A DNA stretch of 64,000 nucleotides from the NCBI RefSeq assembly GCF_902459775.1, contig NZ_CABPSQ010000001.1, positions 248,001 to 312,000 of the forward strand. Reading direction: 5' to 3'. A program made the translations under genes and the position numbers. Position 1 is the first letter of the stretch. Each line of letters starts with the position of its first letter. The notes below the pieces were generated by a model. The model had not been told where the DNA came from and searched no databases. It was given only the letters and a program-made list of their open reading frames with translations. Of this stretch, positions 25,724 to 34,512 are shown in pieces. Origin of the DNA: Pandoraea captiosa (GTDB lineage: Bacteria > Pseudomonadota > Gammaproteobacteria > Burkholderiales > Burkholderiaceae).

Positions 25724-27697
25724 ATGCAGGAGCGGACTACTTTCCCGCGGTTGTTGTTGGCACATGCCGCGACACGGGGCGCCCGTACGGCGTATCGGGA
25801 AAAGGATCTCGGGATCTGGCAAAGCTGGAGCTGGCAGGAGGCCGCGCACGAGGTGCGCATGCTCGCCTGCGCGCTCGCGGCGGCCGGCTTCCGGCGGGGC
25901 GACAATCTGGCCATCGTCGGCAACAACCGCGTGCGCTTGTACTGGGCGATGACGGCCGCGCAGGCACTCGGTGGCGTTGCGGTGCCGTTGTATCAGGACG
26001 CCGTGGCCGCCGAGATGGCGCACGTGCTCGAAGACGCGGAAATCGATTTCGCCATCGTCGAAGACCAGGAGCAGGTCGACAAACTGCTGGAACTGCGCGC
26101 ACAGGTACCGCGCCTGTCCCACATCATCTATGAAGACCCGCGCGGCCTGCGCAACTACGACGCGCCCGGCCTGCAATCCTACGCGTCGGCGCTGGAGCAG
26201 GGGCGCACGTTCGATGCGCAGCATCCGCGCTATTTCGACGAAGCGGTGGCTGGCGTCGATCCCGACGACACCGCCACTATCCTCTATACCTCCGGCACGA
26301 CCGGCAAGCCCAAGGGCGTGTGTCACTCGCACGCCGGGCTGATCGGCGCGGCCTATCACGGCAGCCAGTTCGACCGGCTTGGCCCGGGCGACGAGGTGCT
26401 GTCGTATCTCCCCATGGCATGGGTCGGCGACCATCTTTTTTCCTACGCCCAGGCGCTGGTCGCCGGCTTCACCGTCAACTGCCCGGAATCGCCGGACACG
26501 ATCGCCACGGACATGCGCGAGATCGGCCCGACGTATTACTTCGCACCGCCGCGCGTGTACGAGAATGTGCTCACGCAAGTCATGATCCGCATGGAAGACG
26601 CCAACCGTCTGAAGCGGAAAATGTTCGCGCATTTCATGAATGTAGCGAACCGCTGCGGTGCCGCAGTGCTTGACGGCCGTCCCGTGCCGCTGCTCGATCG
26701 CCTGCAATACGCGCTCGGCAACCTCTGCGTGTACGGGCCGCTGCGCAACACGCTCGGCATGAGCCGCATTCGCACGGCCTATACCGCCGGAGAGGCCATC
26801 GGTCCGGATCTGTTCCGGTTTTACCGCGCCATCGGCATCAACCTCAAACAGTTCTACGGACAGACGGAGACCTGCGCTTACGTCTGCCTGCAGCCCGATC
26901 GTCAGGTGCGGTTCGACAGCGTGGGGCCGGTGGCCCCGGGCATGGAAATCAAGATCGCGGAGAACGGCGAGGTGCTGGTGCGCGGTGTCGGTTTGCTCAA
27001 GGAGTACTACAAGCGCCCCGAGGCCACACGCGAAGCGCTCGACGAAGCCGGCTACTTCCGCACGGGCGACGCCGGCATCATCGATGCCGACGGGCACCTG
27101 CGCATCATCGACCGCGCCAAGGACGTCGGCAAACTTGCCTGCGGATCGCTGTTCGCACCGAAGTACATCGAGAACAAGCTCAAGTTCTTCTCGTATATCA
27201 AGGAAGCCGTGGCGTTCGGCGACGGTCGCGACGGCGTGTGCGCCTTCATCAATATCGACATGGATGCCGTGGGCAACTGGGCAGAGCGGCAAAACCTCGC
27301 CTACGCCGGATACATCGATCTTGCGGGCAACCCGCTTGTGGCCGAGCTGATTCTCGGTTGCATCGAGCAGGTCAACGCGGATCTCGCCCGCGAGTCGGCG
27401 TTCGCCGCCGCGCAGATCCAGCGCTTTGTGATTCTCCACAAGGAGCTCGATCCGGACGACGACGAACTCACGCGCACGCGCAAGGTGCGCCGTGCCTATA
27501 TCGCGCAGAAGTACAGCGAGCTGATCGATGCGTTCTACACGGGCAAGTCCACGCAGTTCATCGAGACGCGTGTGAAGTTCGAAGACGGACGGGAGGGCAG
27601 CGTGAGCGCCACACTAACGATTCATCCGGCGCGCGTGGTTGGCGTGCGCGCTCCCGTCGACGACCCTGCGCCTGCGAAATTTCGCTGTGCGGCATAG
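25724..27697 (+). CDS. AMP-dependent acyl/aryl-CoA synthetase (long-chain acyl-CoA ligase family)
   Basis: 657 aa from the ATG at 25724, which has AGGAG 6 nt upstream; the frame is open for 222 bases before it. The adenylate-forming motifs are clear: LYTSGTTGKPKGVCH (Tyr188 onwards), YGQTETCAYVCL, YFRTGDAGIIDADGHLRIIDRAKD and a C-terminal lid. The length and the LPMAWVGDHLFSYAQALVAGF segment place it with FadD15-type large ligases, often called long-chain acyl-CoA ligase. As first gene of an operon with a full Liv-type importer, it probably activates the imported acid, which could be aromatic, phenylpropanoid or fatty. The substrate cannot be fixed from sequence. Confidence 0.9.
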   Translation: MQERTTFPRLLLAHAATRGARTAYREKDLGIWQSWSWQEAAHEVRMLACALAAAGFRRGDNLAIVGNNRVRLYWAMTAAQALGGVAVPLYQDAVAAEMAHVLEDAEIDFAIVEDQEQVDKLLELRAQVPRLSHIIYEDPRGLRNYDAPGLQSYASALEQGRTFDAQHPRYFDEAVAGVDPDDTATILYTSGTTGKPKGVCHSHAGLIGAAYHGSQFDRLGPGDEVLSYLPMAWVGDHLFSYAQALVAGFTVNCPESPDTIATDMREIGPTYYFAPPRVYENVLTQVMIRMEDANRLKRKMFAHFMNVANRCGAAVLDGRPVPLLDRLQYALGNLCVYGPLRNTLGMSRIRTAYTAGEAIGPDLFRFYRAIGINLKQFYGQTETCAYVCLQPDRQVRFDSVGPVAPGMEIKIAENGEVLVRGVGLLKEYYKRPEATREALDEAGYFRTGDAGIIDADGHLRIIDRAKDVGKLACGSLFAPKYIENKLKFFSYIKEAVAFGDGRDGVCAFINIDMDAVGNWAERQNLAYAGYIDLAGNPLVAELILGCIEQVNADLARESAFAAAQIQRFVILHKELDPDDDELTRTRKVRRAYIAQKYSELIDAFYTGKSTQFIETRVKFEDGREGSVSATLTIHPARVVGVRAPVDDPAPAKFRCAA

Positions 27698-27711
27698 GCA
27701 ATACGAGTGAC

Positions 27712-27834
27712 ATGCGCGACATGCGCGACATGAGCGAAGACAAGGCCATGCGCACCATGCACGCGTGGAGACCGCAGAAGACGCTGCGACGACGAACTGA
27801 CCTCAGCCCGGCACTGCCGCAGGAGAAGGTATGA
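27712..27834 (+). other. Possible 40-codon small ORF with ATG-containing 9-bp repeats before livG
   Basis: Between the synthetase stop and livG, GACATGCGC is repeated (27709-27717, 27718-27726, then GACATGAGC to 27735), which gives several successive ATG codons. The resulting 40-codon frame ends in TGA overlapping the livG ATG. No good ribosome site precedes the first ATG. It may be a chance product of the repeat or a small coupling or leader peptide; I favour chance. Confidence 0.25.
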
Positions 27835-28637
27835 GTGAGCACCGCAAGACTGGCGACGTTTTACTCGATTTGCAGCACATCAGCCTGTCGTTCGGCGGGG
27901 TGAAAGCGCTGACGGACATCTCGTTCAACGTGATGGAGCACGAGATTCGCGCCATCATCGGCCCCAACGGCGCAGGCAAGAGCTCGATGCTCAACGTCAT
28001 CAACGGCGTTTACCACCCGCAGCAGGGGACCATCGTCTTTCGCGGCGAAGTCCGTCAGCGCATGCATCCGACGGCTGCGGCGCGCCAGGGCGTGGCGCGC
28101 ACGTTTCAGAACATCGCCCTGTTCAAGGGCATGTCCGTGCTCGATAACATCATGACCGGGCGCAATACCCGCATGCGCTCCGGGTTGCTCGCGAGCGCGC
28201 TCTGGTGGGGCAAGGCACGCCAGGAGGAGATGACCAATCGCGCCAAGGTCGAAGAGATCATCGACTTCCTCGAAATCCAGCACATCCGCAAGACACCGGT
28301 CGGGCGTCTGCCGTACGGCCTGCAAAAGCGTGTCGAACTGGCGCGCGCGCTGGCGGCCGAGCCGGAATTGCTGCTGCTCGACGAGCCGATGGCCGGCATG
28401 AACCTGGAAGAAAAGCGCGATATGTGTCGCTTCATTCTCGAAGTGAACGAAGAGTTCGGCACAACGATCGTGCTCATCGAACACGACATGGGGGTGGTCA
28501 TGGATATCTCCGATCGTGTCGTGGTGCTCGACTACGGCAAGAAGATCGGCGACGGCACGCCGGACGAAGTGCGCGGCGACCCCGAAGTGATCCGCGCCTA
28601 TCTCGGTGCGGCACACGGCGTGCCGGCGGCGGCATGA
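27831..28637 (+). CDS. livG: Liv-type ABC importer ATPase LivG
   Basis: 268 aa; AGGAGAAGG precedes the ATG. Walker A is GPNGAGKSS, the Q-loop region is RTFQNIALF, and the signature is the LivG form LPYGLQKRVELARA. Walker B is LLLLDEPMAG and the H-loop IEHDMGVV. It is the first ATPase of the HAAT-family importer formed with the following permeases, binding protein and LivF. The name denotes family only: the flanking CoA ligases suggest an aromatic or other organic acid as cargo, not branched-chain amino acids. Confidence 0.93.
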   Translation: MSEHRKTGDVLLDLQHISLSFGGVKALTDISFNVMEHEIRAIIGPNGAGKSSMLNVINGVYHPQQGTIVFRGEVRQRMHPTAAARQGVARTFQNIALFKGMSVLDNIMTGRNTRMRSGLLASALWWGKARQEEMTNRAKVEEIIDFLEIQHIRKTPVGRLPYGLQKRVELARALAAEPELLLLDEPMAGMNLEEKRDMCRFILEVNEEFGTTIVLIEHDMGVVMDISDRVVVLDYGKKIGDGTPDEVRGDPEVIRAYLGAAHGVPAAA

Positions 28638-28703
28638 CATCGCAACGACGGTGCAAAGACAGCGCAGGACCGTTGGCGACGCGTTGACAACCTGGAGACA
28701 TCG

Positions 28704-29618
28704 ATGCAGTTCTTCTTCGAAATCCTGATCGGCGGCCTGCTCTCGGGCGTGATGTATTCGCTCGTGGCGCTTGGCTTCGTGCTGATCTTCAAGGCGTCCG
28801 GGGTGTTCAACTTCGCGCAGGGCGCGATGGTGTACTTCGCGGCATTGTCCGTTGTCGGCCTGATGGAGCGTGGCTTGCCGCTGTGGGCAGCGGCCATCGG
28901 GGCGTTCGTGGTCATGGTGCTGGTGAGTGTGGCCACGGAGCGCTTCGTGCTGCGCAAGCTCGTGAATCAGTCGCCGATCACGTTATTCATGGCGACCATC
29001 GGGTTGTCGTTCTTTCTCGAAGGCCTGGCGCCGCTGCTGTGGGGCAACGAGGTACGCCCGTTGTCGCTCGGCATTGTGGATGAACCCATCGAATCGATCA
29101 TGGCGTCGACGGGCGTGCTGGTGAGCAGCTTCGACCTCGCGGCAGCCGGCATTGCGGCGGTGCTCGTGGCGCTGCTGGCGCTGTTCTTCAAGGCGACGAG
29201 CATTGGCCGCGCCTTGCGCGCAGTGGCGGACGACCATCAGGCGGCGCTCTCGCTCGGGATTCCGTTGCAGCGTATCTGGGTGGTCGTGTGGAGCGTTTCC
29301 GGATTCGTGGCGCTCGTGGCCGGCATGCTCTGGGGCTCGCGCAACGGCGTGCAGTTCGCGCTGACGATGACCGCGCTCAAGGCGCTGCCCGTGCTGATTC
29401 TGGGCGGCTTCACCTCCATTCCGGGCGCCATCGTGGGCGGGCTGATCATCGGGGCCGCCGAAAAGCTCGCGGAGATCTACGTGCCGCAGTTGCTCCAGGC
29501 GCACTTCGGCGGAAATTTCGGCGGCATCGAAGGCTGGTTCCCCTATGTGTTTGCGCTGCTGTTCCTGCTGGTGCGCCCGGAGGGGCTCTTCGGCGAGCGG
29601 CACATCGACCGCGTCTGA
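28704..29618 (+). CDS. livH: Liv-type ABC permease LivH
   Basis: 304 aa, inner-membrane protein with about eight hydrophobic helices. The N-terminus shows the LivH hallmark ILIGGLLSGVMYSLVALG and later GVFNFAQGAMVY. The conserved cytoplasmic loop for ATPase contact is around TSIGRALRAVADDHQAALSLGI, and the C-terminal GGFTSIPGAIVGGLIIG segment is typical. GGAGA precedes the ATG by 7 nt. It pairs with LivM to form the transmembrane channel. Confidence 0.93.
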   Translation: MQFFFEILIGGLLSGVMYSLVALGFVLIFKASGVFNFAQGAMVYFAALSVVGLMERGLPLWAAAIGAFVVMVLVSVATERFVLRKLVNQSPITLFMATIGLSFFLEGLAPLLWGNEVRPLSLGIVDEPIESIMASTGVLVSSFDLAAAGIAAVLVALLALFFKATSIGRALRAVADDHQAALSLGIPLQRIWVVVWSVSGFVALVAGMLWGSRNGVQFALTMTALKALPVLILGGFTSIPGAIVGGLIIGAAEKLAEIYVPQLLQAHFGGNFGGIEGWFPYVFALLFLLVRPEGLFGERHIDRV

Positions 29619-29684
29619 GCGACTCGCCCTCGAACCGAAACTCAACCCGAACATACGCGCAAGCATCCATCGCAGAGGCCATCC

Positions 29685-30761
29685 ATGTTCTATCGCGAAG
29701 CCGGGCAGTTCAAGACGTCCTACGTCGCCGACAGTCAGATTTTCCCGATCCGGCAGGATCGGATCGCCGTAGGAACCGTGCTCGTCGTGGCGTTCGGCGT
29801 GTTGCCGTGGGTCGCCTCGGAGTACTGGCTCACCGCCATCCTCGTGCCGTTTCTGGTCTTTTCGCTGGCGGCGCTCGGACTGAATCTGCTCACGGGATAC
29901 GCCGGGCAGTTGTCGCTGGGTACGGCCGCATTCATGGCCGTGGGGGCCTATGCCTCATACAACTTCCAGCTTCGCATCGACGGGATGCCGATTCTGGCGT
30001 CGTTTGCGCTCGGCGGCGTGTGTGCTGCGATGGTCGGCATTGCGTTCGGCTTGCCGTCGTTGCGCATCAAGGGGTTTTATCTGGCGGTGGCCACGCTCGC
30101 CGCACAGTTCTTCGTGCTGTGGGTGCTAACCAAGTTCCCGTGGCTGTCGAACAACAGCTCGTCCGGCGTGATCACCGCGCAGAAAATCTCGTTGTTCGGT
30201 GTGGACGTCGATACGCCGGTGCGCAAGTACCTGTTCGTGCTCGGCGTGGTGAGCGTGATGGCGCTCGTCGCGAAGAACCTGGTGCGCTCGCACATCGGTC
30301 GCGCCTGGATGGCGGTGCGCGACATGGACGTGGCGGCCGAGGTCATCGGGATTCCGCTCATGCGCGTGAAGCTGCTCGCGTTCGCCGTCAGTTCCTTTTA
30401 CTGCGGGGTGGCCGGCGCGCTCTACGCCTACTGTTACCTCGGCTCGGTCGAGCCGGACGGCTTCTCGCTCGATCTGTCGTTTCGCATTCTGTTCATGATC
30501 ATCATCGGCGGGGTCGGCAGCATTCTCGGTAGTTTTCTGGGCGCCGCCTTCATTCTGCTGCTGCCGATCCTGCTCGACAGCACGTTGCCCACGATTGCGA
30601 CGTTCCTGCATCTGCCGTTCACCAACGCCACCGTCTCGCACATTCAGTTGATGGTATTCGGCGGTCTCATCATCTTTTTCCTGATTGCCGAACCGCATGG
30701 GCTGGCGCGGCTCTGGCAGATAGCCAAGGAGAAGTTGCGCATCTGGCCCTTCCCGCATTGA
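29685..30761 (+). CDS. livM: Liv-type ABC permease LivM
   Basis: 358 aa, about ten membrane helices after a soluble N-terminus of about 28 residues. Typical LivM elements are GLNLLTGYAGQLSLGTAAFM, the loop SHIGRAWMAVRDMDVAAEVIG that contacts the ATPase, and IIIGGVGSILGSFLGAAF. It follows LivH after 66 nt and should form the heterodimeric channel with it. The start at 29685 is the first Met; a weak AGAGG lies upstream. Confidence 0.93.
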   Translation: MFYREAGQFKTSYVADSQIFPIRQDRIAVGTVLVVAFGVLPWVASEYWLTAILVPFLVFSLAALGLNLLTGYAGQLSLGTAAFMAVGAYASYNFQLRIDGMPILASFALGGVCAAMVGIAFGLPSLRIKGFYLAVATLAAQFFVLWVLTKFPWLSNNSSSGVITAQKISLFGVDVDTPVRKYLFVLGVVSVMALVAKNLVRSHIGRAWMAVRDMDVAAEVIGIPLMRVKLLAFAVSSFYCGVAGALYAYCYLGSVEPDGFSLDLSFRILFMIIIGGVGSILGSFLGAAFILLLPILLDSTLPTIATFLHLPFTNATVSHIQLMVFGGLIIFFLIAEPHGLARLWQIAKEKLRIWPFPH

Positions 30762-30831
30762 GGTTAGCCAAGCCGGCGCGCACCGCCGGTGCAAGTTCGG
30801 TCACACACAAAACCACAGATGGAGACACAGC

Positions 30832-32157
30832 ATGAACACGAAACAGTTGGCGGCATCGTTGGGTCTGGCGCTCGCGCTCGGCACGGGGGCGACGAATTCG
30901 GCGTTCGCGCAGTCGAACGATCAGTTCATTGCACTGGCTGACTATCGCGTCGGGCCGTACGGGGCGAACGGGCAGTCGTTCTACGGTGGGTTCATCGATT
31001 ACCTCCAGTACGTGAACCTGAAGCAGGGCGGGGTGAATGGCGTCAAGCTCACGTGGGAGGAGTGCGAGACGGAGTACAACAACGCCAAGGGCGTGGAATG
31101 CTACGAGCGTCTCAAGGGCAAGAATCCGGTGACCAAGGGCACCGCGTACCACACGATGGCCACGGGGATCTCCTACGCGCTCATCGACAAGACAGCGACC
31201 GATCAGGTGCCGCTCGTCATGATGGGTTACGGCCGTACCGACGCGGTGGACGGCACCGTGTTCCCGTGGGCCTTCCCGCTGGTGACCACGTATCAGATGC
31301 AGGCCTCCGCGATCATCAAGTTTCTCGCCGACAAGAACGGCGGCTCGCTCAACGGCAAGAAGATCGTGTTCCTTTACCACGACTCCGCGTACGGCAAGGA
31401 GCCGATCGTCGCCATGCAGGCCGAGTCGAAGATTCACAAGTTCAACCTGATCGAAATTCCGGTGGCTCACCCGGGCAACGAACAGGGCGCGCAGTGGCTG
31501 CGCATCCGTCAGGAAAACCCGGACTACGTGGTGTTCTGGGGCTGGGGCGTGATGAACCAGACGGCGCTCAAGGCCGCGCAAAAGGTCGGCTATCCGCGCG
31601 AGAAGATCGTCGGCAGCTGGTGGGCCGGATCGGAGGAGGACACGATCCCGGCAGGCCCGGCGGCCAAGGGTTACATGAGCGCGACGTGGAACGTGGCGGG
31701 CAAGCAGGTGCCGCTCATCGCCGACATCGAAAAGGTGGTCTACGGCGCGGGCAAGGGGAATATGCAGGATCCGTCGAAGGTGGGCTCGGTGCTCTACAAC
31801 CGTGGCGTGTCCGCTGCAGTGGCAACGGTCGAGGCGCTCAACACGGCCCAGAACAAGTTCGGCAAGGGCAAAGTGTCGACGCCGGTGCAGGTGCGTTGGG
31901 GGCTCGAGAACCTGAACATCGATGCGGCGCGTCTCAAGGCGCTCGGCGCGACGGGGCTGTTGCCTGACATCAAGACCAGCTGCGAAGACCACGAGGGATC
32001 GGGCAAGGTCCGTATCCAGCAATGGGACGGCGCCAAGTGGGTCATGGTCTCGGACTGGATCGAAGGCAATCGCCGTCTGATTCACCCGTTGTTCGAGGCA
32101 TCAGCCAAGCAGTACGCCAAGGAGAAGGGCATTACGCCCGCCTGCTTCAAGGGCTGA
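30832..32157 (+). CDS. Liv-type periplasmic substrate-binding protein (aromatic/organic-acid type)
   Basis: 441 aa with a signal peptide (about 1-27, cleaved near NSAFAQ) and a type I periplasmic binding fold. At this length it is larger than amino-acid binders and resembles the group found next to CoA ligases and aromatic catabolic genes. Visible elements include DYRVGPYGANGQSFYGG, LTWEECETEYNNAKGVECYE and KKIVFLYHDSAYGKEP in the second half of lobe one. GGAGA lies 9 nt before the ATG. It should determine the cargo of the importer. Confidence 0.9.
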   Translation: MNTKQLAASLGLALALGTGATNSAFAQSNDQFIALADYRVGPYGANGQSFYGGFIDYLQYVNLKQGGVNGVKLTWEECETEYNNAKGVECYERLKGKNPVTKGTAYHTMATGISYALIDKTATDQVPLVMMGYGRTDAVDGTVFPWAFPLVTTYQMQASAIIKFLADKNGGSLNGKKIVFLYHDSAYGKEPIVAMQAESKIHKFNLIEIPVAHPGNEQGAQWLRIRQENPDYVVFWGWGVMNQTALKAAQKVGYPREKIVGSWWAGSEEDTIPAGPAAKGYMSATWNVAGKQVPLIADIEKVVYGAGKGNMQDPSKVGSVLYNRGVSAAVATVEALNTAQNKFGKGKVSTPVQVRWGLENLNIDAARLKALGATGLLPDIKTSCEDHEGSGKVRIQQWDGAKWVMVSDWIEGNRRLIHPLFEASAKQYAKEKGITPACFKG

Positions 32158-32293
32158 CGAAATTGATGAACATGACGAACGGTTTTCTCTCGCGATGCGC
32201 TCTGCGGCGCTTCGCGAGGGGCGCCGGACGTGAAGTCATCTGACGATTGAACGCCGGTCAGCGATCCCGGCAGCATCGATTCCGGAGTCACGC

Positions 32294-33106
32294 ATGGAAG
32301 CGAGTTTGCGCGTCAACAATATCGAAGTCATTTACGACCACGTCATTCTGGTGCTCAAGGGTGTGTCCCTGATCGTGCCGGACGGCAAGATCGTGGCATT
32401 GCTCGGGGCCAACGGTGCGGGCAAAAGTACGACGCTCAAGGCCATCTCGAACTTGCTGCACGCCGAGCGCGGTGAGGTGACGAAGGGCACGATCGACTAT
32501 CGGGGCGAGCGTGTCGAGAAGCTCACGCCCAATGGTCTGGTCAAGCGGGGGGTGATTCAGGTGATGGAGGGGCGTCACTGTTTCGGCCATCTGACCATCG
32601 AGGAGAATCTGCTCACGGGCGGCTATGTCAGGCACGCATCGCGCAGTGCCCAGCAGCATGCCCTCGAGCGCATTTACGCCTATTTCCCGCGCCTCAAGAC
32701 GCGCCGCAAATCCCAGGCGGGTTACACCTCCGGTGGCGAGCAACAAATGTGCGCGATCGGGCGCGCGATGATGGCGCAGCCTTCGATGATTCTGCTCGAT
32801 GAGCCTTCGATGGGCCTCGCGCCGCAGATCGTCGAAGAGATCTTCACCATCGTGCGCGATCTCAACCAACGGGAGAATGTGAGCTTTCTGCTGGCCGAAC
32901 AGAACACGATGGCGGCGCTGCGTTATGCCGACTATGGCTACATCCTGGAGAACGGGCGTGTGGTGATGGACGGCGACGCGAGCGTGCTGCGCGATAACGA
33001 GGATGTGAAGGAGTTCTATCTCGGTATCGCCAAGGATGGCGCGAGCAGTGCGGGGAGCTTCCGCAACGTCAAGAGCTATCGACGGCGCAAGCGCTGGATC
33101 GCCTGA
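32294..33106 (+). CDS. livF: Liv-type ABC importer ATPase LivF
   Basis: 270 aa. Walker A is GANGAGKST, the signature is SGGEQQMCAIGRA, Walker B is MILLDEPSMGL and the H-loop region is FLLAEQNTM. The Ser-Met-Gly-Leu after Walker B is the LivF type. GGAGT precedes the ATG. It partners with LivG. The C-terminus is extended and basic (VKSYRRRKRW). Confidence 0.93.
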   Translation: MEASLRVNNIEVIYDHVILVLKGVSLIVPDGKIVALLGANGAGKSTTLKAISNLLHAERGEVTKGTIDYRGERVEKLTPNGLVKRGVIQVMEGRHCFGHLTIEENLLTGGYVRHASRSAQQHALERIYAYFPRLKTRRKSQAGYTSGGEQQMCAIGRAMMAQPSMILLDEPSMGLAPQIVEEIFTIVRDLNQRENVSFLLAEQNTMAALRYADYGYILENGRVVMDGDASVLRDNEDVKEFYLGIAKDGASSAGSFRNVKSYRRRKRWIA

Positions 33107-33156
33107 GTTGGCACATCGTCCCATTGCACCTCAATCCCGATCGCTTCTCCGTTGCC

Positions 33157-34395
33157 ATGAACGAATACTTCGATACGCTGGAAACCCGTGCACCGGCGCT
33201 TCGCGAGCAAGCCTTGCTTGCCGCCCTGCCGGGACAGGTCGCACATGCGCGCACGCACGCCGCCTACTTTGCCGAAGCGCTTGAGGATGTCGACGCCGGC
33301 GAGATCGGTTCGCGCGACGCGCTGGCGGAATTGCCCGTCACCCGCAAGTCGGATCTGGCGGCGTTTCAGCGGCGCAATCCGCCGCTGGGCGGTCTGAACG
33401 CCACGCCGGTGAGCGGGCTGGCCCATGTCTATCAGTCTCCGGGGCCGATCTACGAGCCGGACGGCCGTGGCAGCGACTGGTGGCGCTTTGCCCGCGCCAT
33501 GTTCGCTGCGGGCCTGCGGGCAGGGGACCTGGTCTACAACACCTACTCCTATCACTTCACGCCCGCCGGCATGATGATCGAGACGGGCGCGGCGCGGCTC
33601 GGCTGCTGCGTGTTTCCCGCCGGCGTAGGACAGACGGAGCTGCAACTGGAAGCCATTCGTCACCTGCGTCCGGTGGCTTATGCCGGAACGCCGTCGTTCC
33701 TCAAGATTCTCATCGAGAAGAGCGAGGCGGCGGGGGCGGACATCAGCAGCATTCGGCGCGCGACCCTCTCCGGCGAGGCGCTGCCGCCATCGTTGCGCGC
33801 GTGGTTCAACGGCAAAGGTATCACCGCACGGCAGTTGTACGGTACGGCTGACCTCGGGCTGATTGCGTTCGAGAGCGACGCGCAAGCCGGACTGATCGTC
33901 GACGAGAATGTTCTGGTCGAACTGGTGGAGCCGGGCGGCACGAAACCGGTCGCGGAGGGGGAAGTCGGCGAAGTCGTCGTGACGAACTTCAATCCGGACT
34001 ACCCGCTGATTCGTTTTGCCACGGGGGATCTGTCGGCCGTCGAGGCCGGTATCAGCCCGTGCGGGCGCACGAACATGCGGCTCAAAGGGTGGCTGGGACG
34101 TGCCGATCAGACCGTCAAGGTGCGCGGCATGTTCGTGCACCCGGGGCAGATCGGTGAGATCGGCAGACGCTATCCGGAACTGGTCCGCGTGCGTTTGCGC
34201 GTGGAGGGGCGTGTCGGGGACGACCGGATGCGTTTGCTGTGCGAGACGACGGACGTCCCGCCCGAAGGGTTGGCCGCCCGTGTGCAGGAGACGTTGCGCG
34301 ACGTGACCCGACTGCGCGGCGAAGTCGATTTCGTGGCGGCCGGATCGTTGCCGACCGATGGCAAGCTGGTGGAAGACGCGCGGGCGTACGACTGA
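33157..34395 (+). CDS. PaaK-like AMP-binding family protein with a degenerate P-loop
   Basis: 412 aa from the ATG at 33157; a TTG 33 nt upstream would also be in frame, and neither has a strong ribosome site. It aligns with phenylacetate-CoA ligases in layout: an N-terminal helical segment, LVYNTYSYHFTPAGMMIETG, a RRATLSGEALPP segment, LYGTADLGLIAFE, YPLIRFATGDLSA and the C-terminal VKVRGMFVHPGQIGEI. The Ser/Thr/Gly-rich ATP-binding loop of PaaK is replaced by HVYQSPGPIYEP, so activity cannot be assumed. As the last gene of the Liv operon, it may be a ligase with altered chemistry or an accessory protein. A terminator follows. Confidence 0.82.
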   Translation: MNEYFDTLETRAPALREQALLAALPGQVAHARTHAAYFAEALEDVDAGEIGSRDALAELPVTRKSDLAAFQRRNPPLGGLNATPVSGLAHVYQSPGPIYEPDGRGSDWWRFARAMFAAGLRAGDLVYNTYSYHFTPAGMMIETGAARLGCCVFPAGVGQTELQLEAIRHLRPVAYAGTPSFLKILIEKSEAAGADISSIRRATLSGEALPPSLRAWFNGKGITARQLYGTADLGLIAFESDAQAGLIVDENVLVELVEPGGTKPVAEGEVGEVVVTNFNPDYPLIRFATGDLSAVEAGISPCGRTNMRLKGWLGRADQTVKVRGMFVHPGQIGEIGRRYPELVRVRLRVEGRVGDDRMRLLCETTDVPPEGLAARVQETLRDVTRLRGEVDFVAAGSLPTDGKLVEDARAYD

Positions 34396-34418
34396 GTCCG
34401 GTTCAGCCTGCGACAGCC

Positions 34419-34457
34419 AGGCGCGCGGTGCAACGCCATCCGCGCGCCTTCTGTTTT
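34419..34457 (+). terminator. Rho-independent terminator of the Liv/ligase operon
   Basis: A perfect 10-bp stem AGGCGCGCGG / CCGCGCGCCT (34419-34428 with 34440-34449) and an 11-nt loop are followed by TCTGTTTTT. It is placed 23 nt after the PaaK-like stop and before the convergent transporter gene. Confidence 0.85.
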
Positions 34458-34512
34458 TGGGAGGACCTTTCGCGTCCCGGCCGGTCTGGCCGGGTCTCGT
34501 CACGCGAGATGC

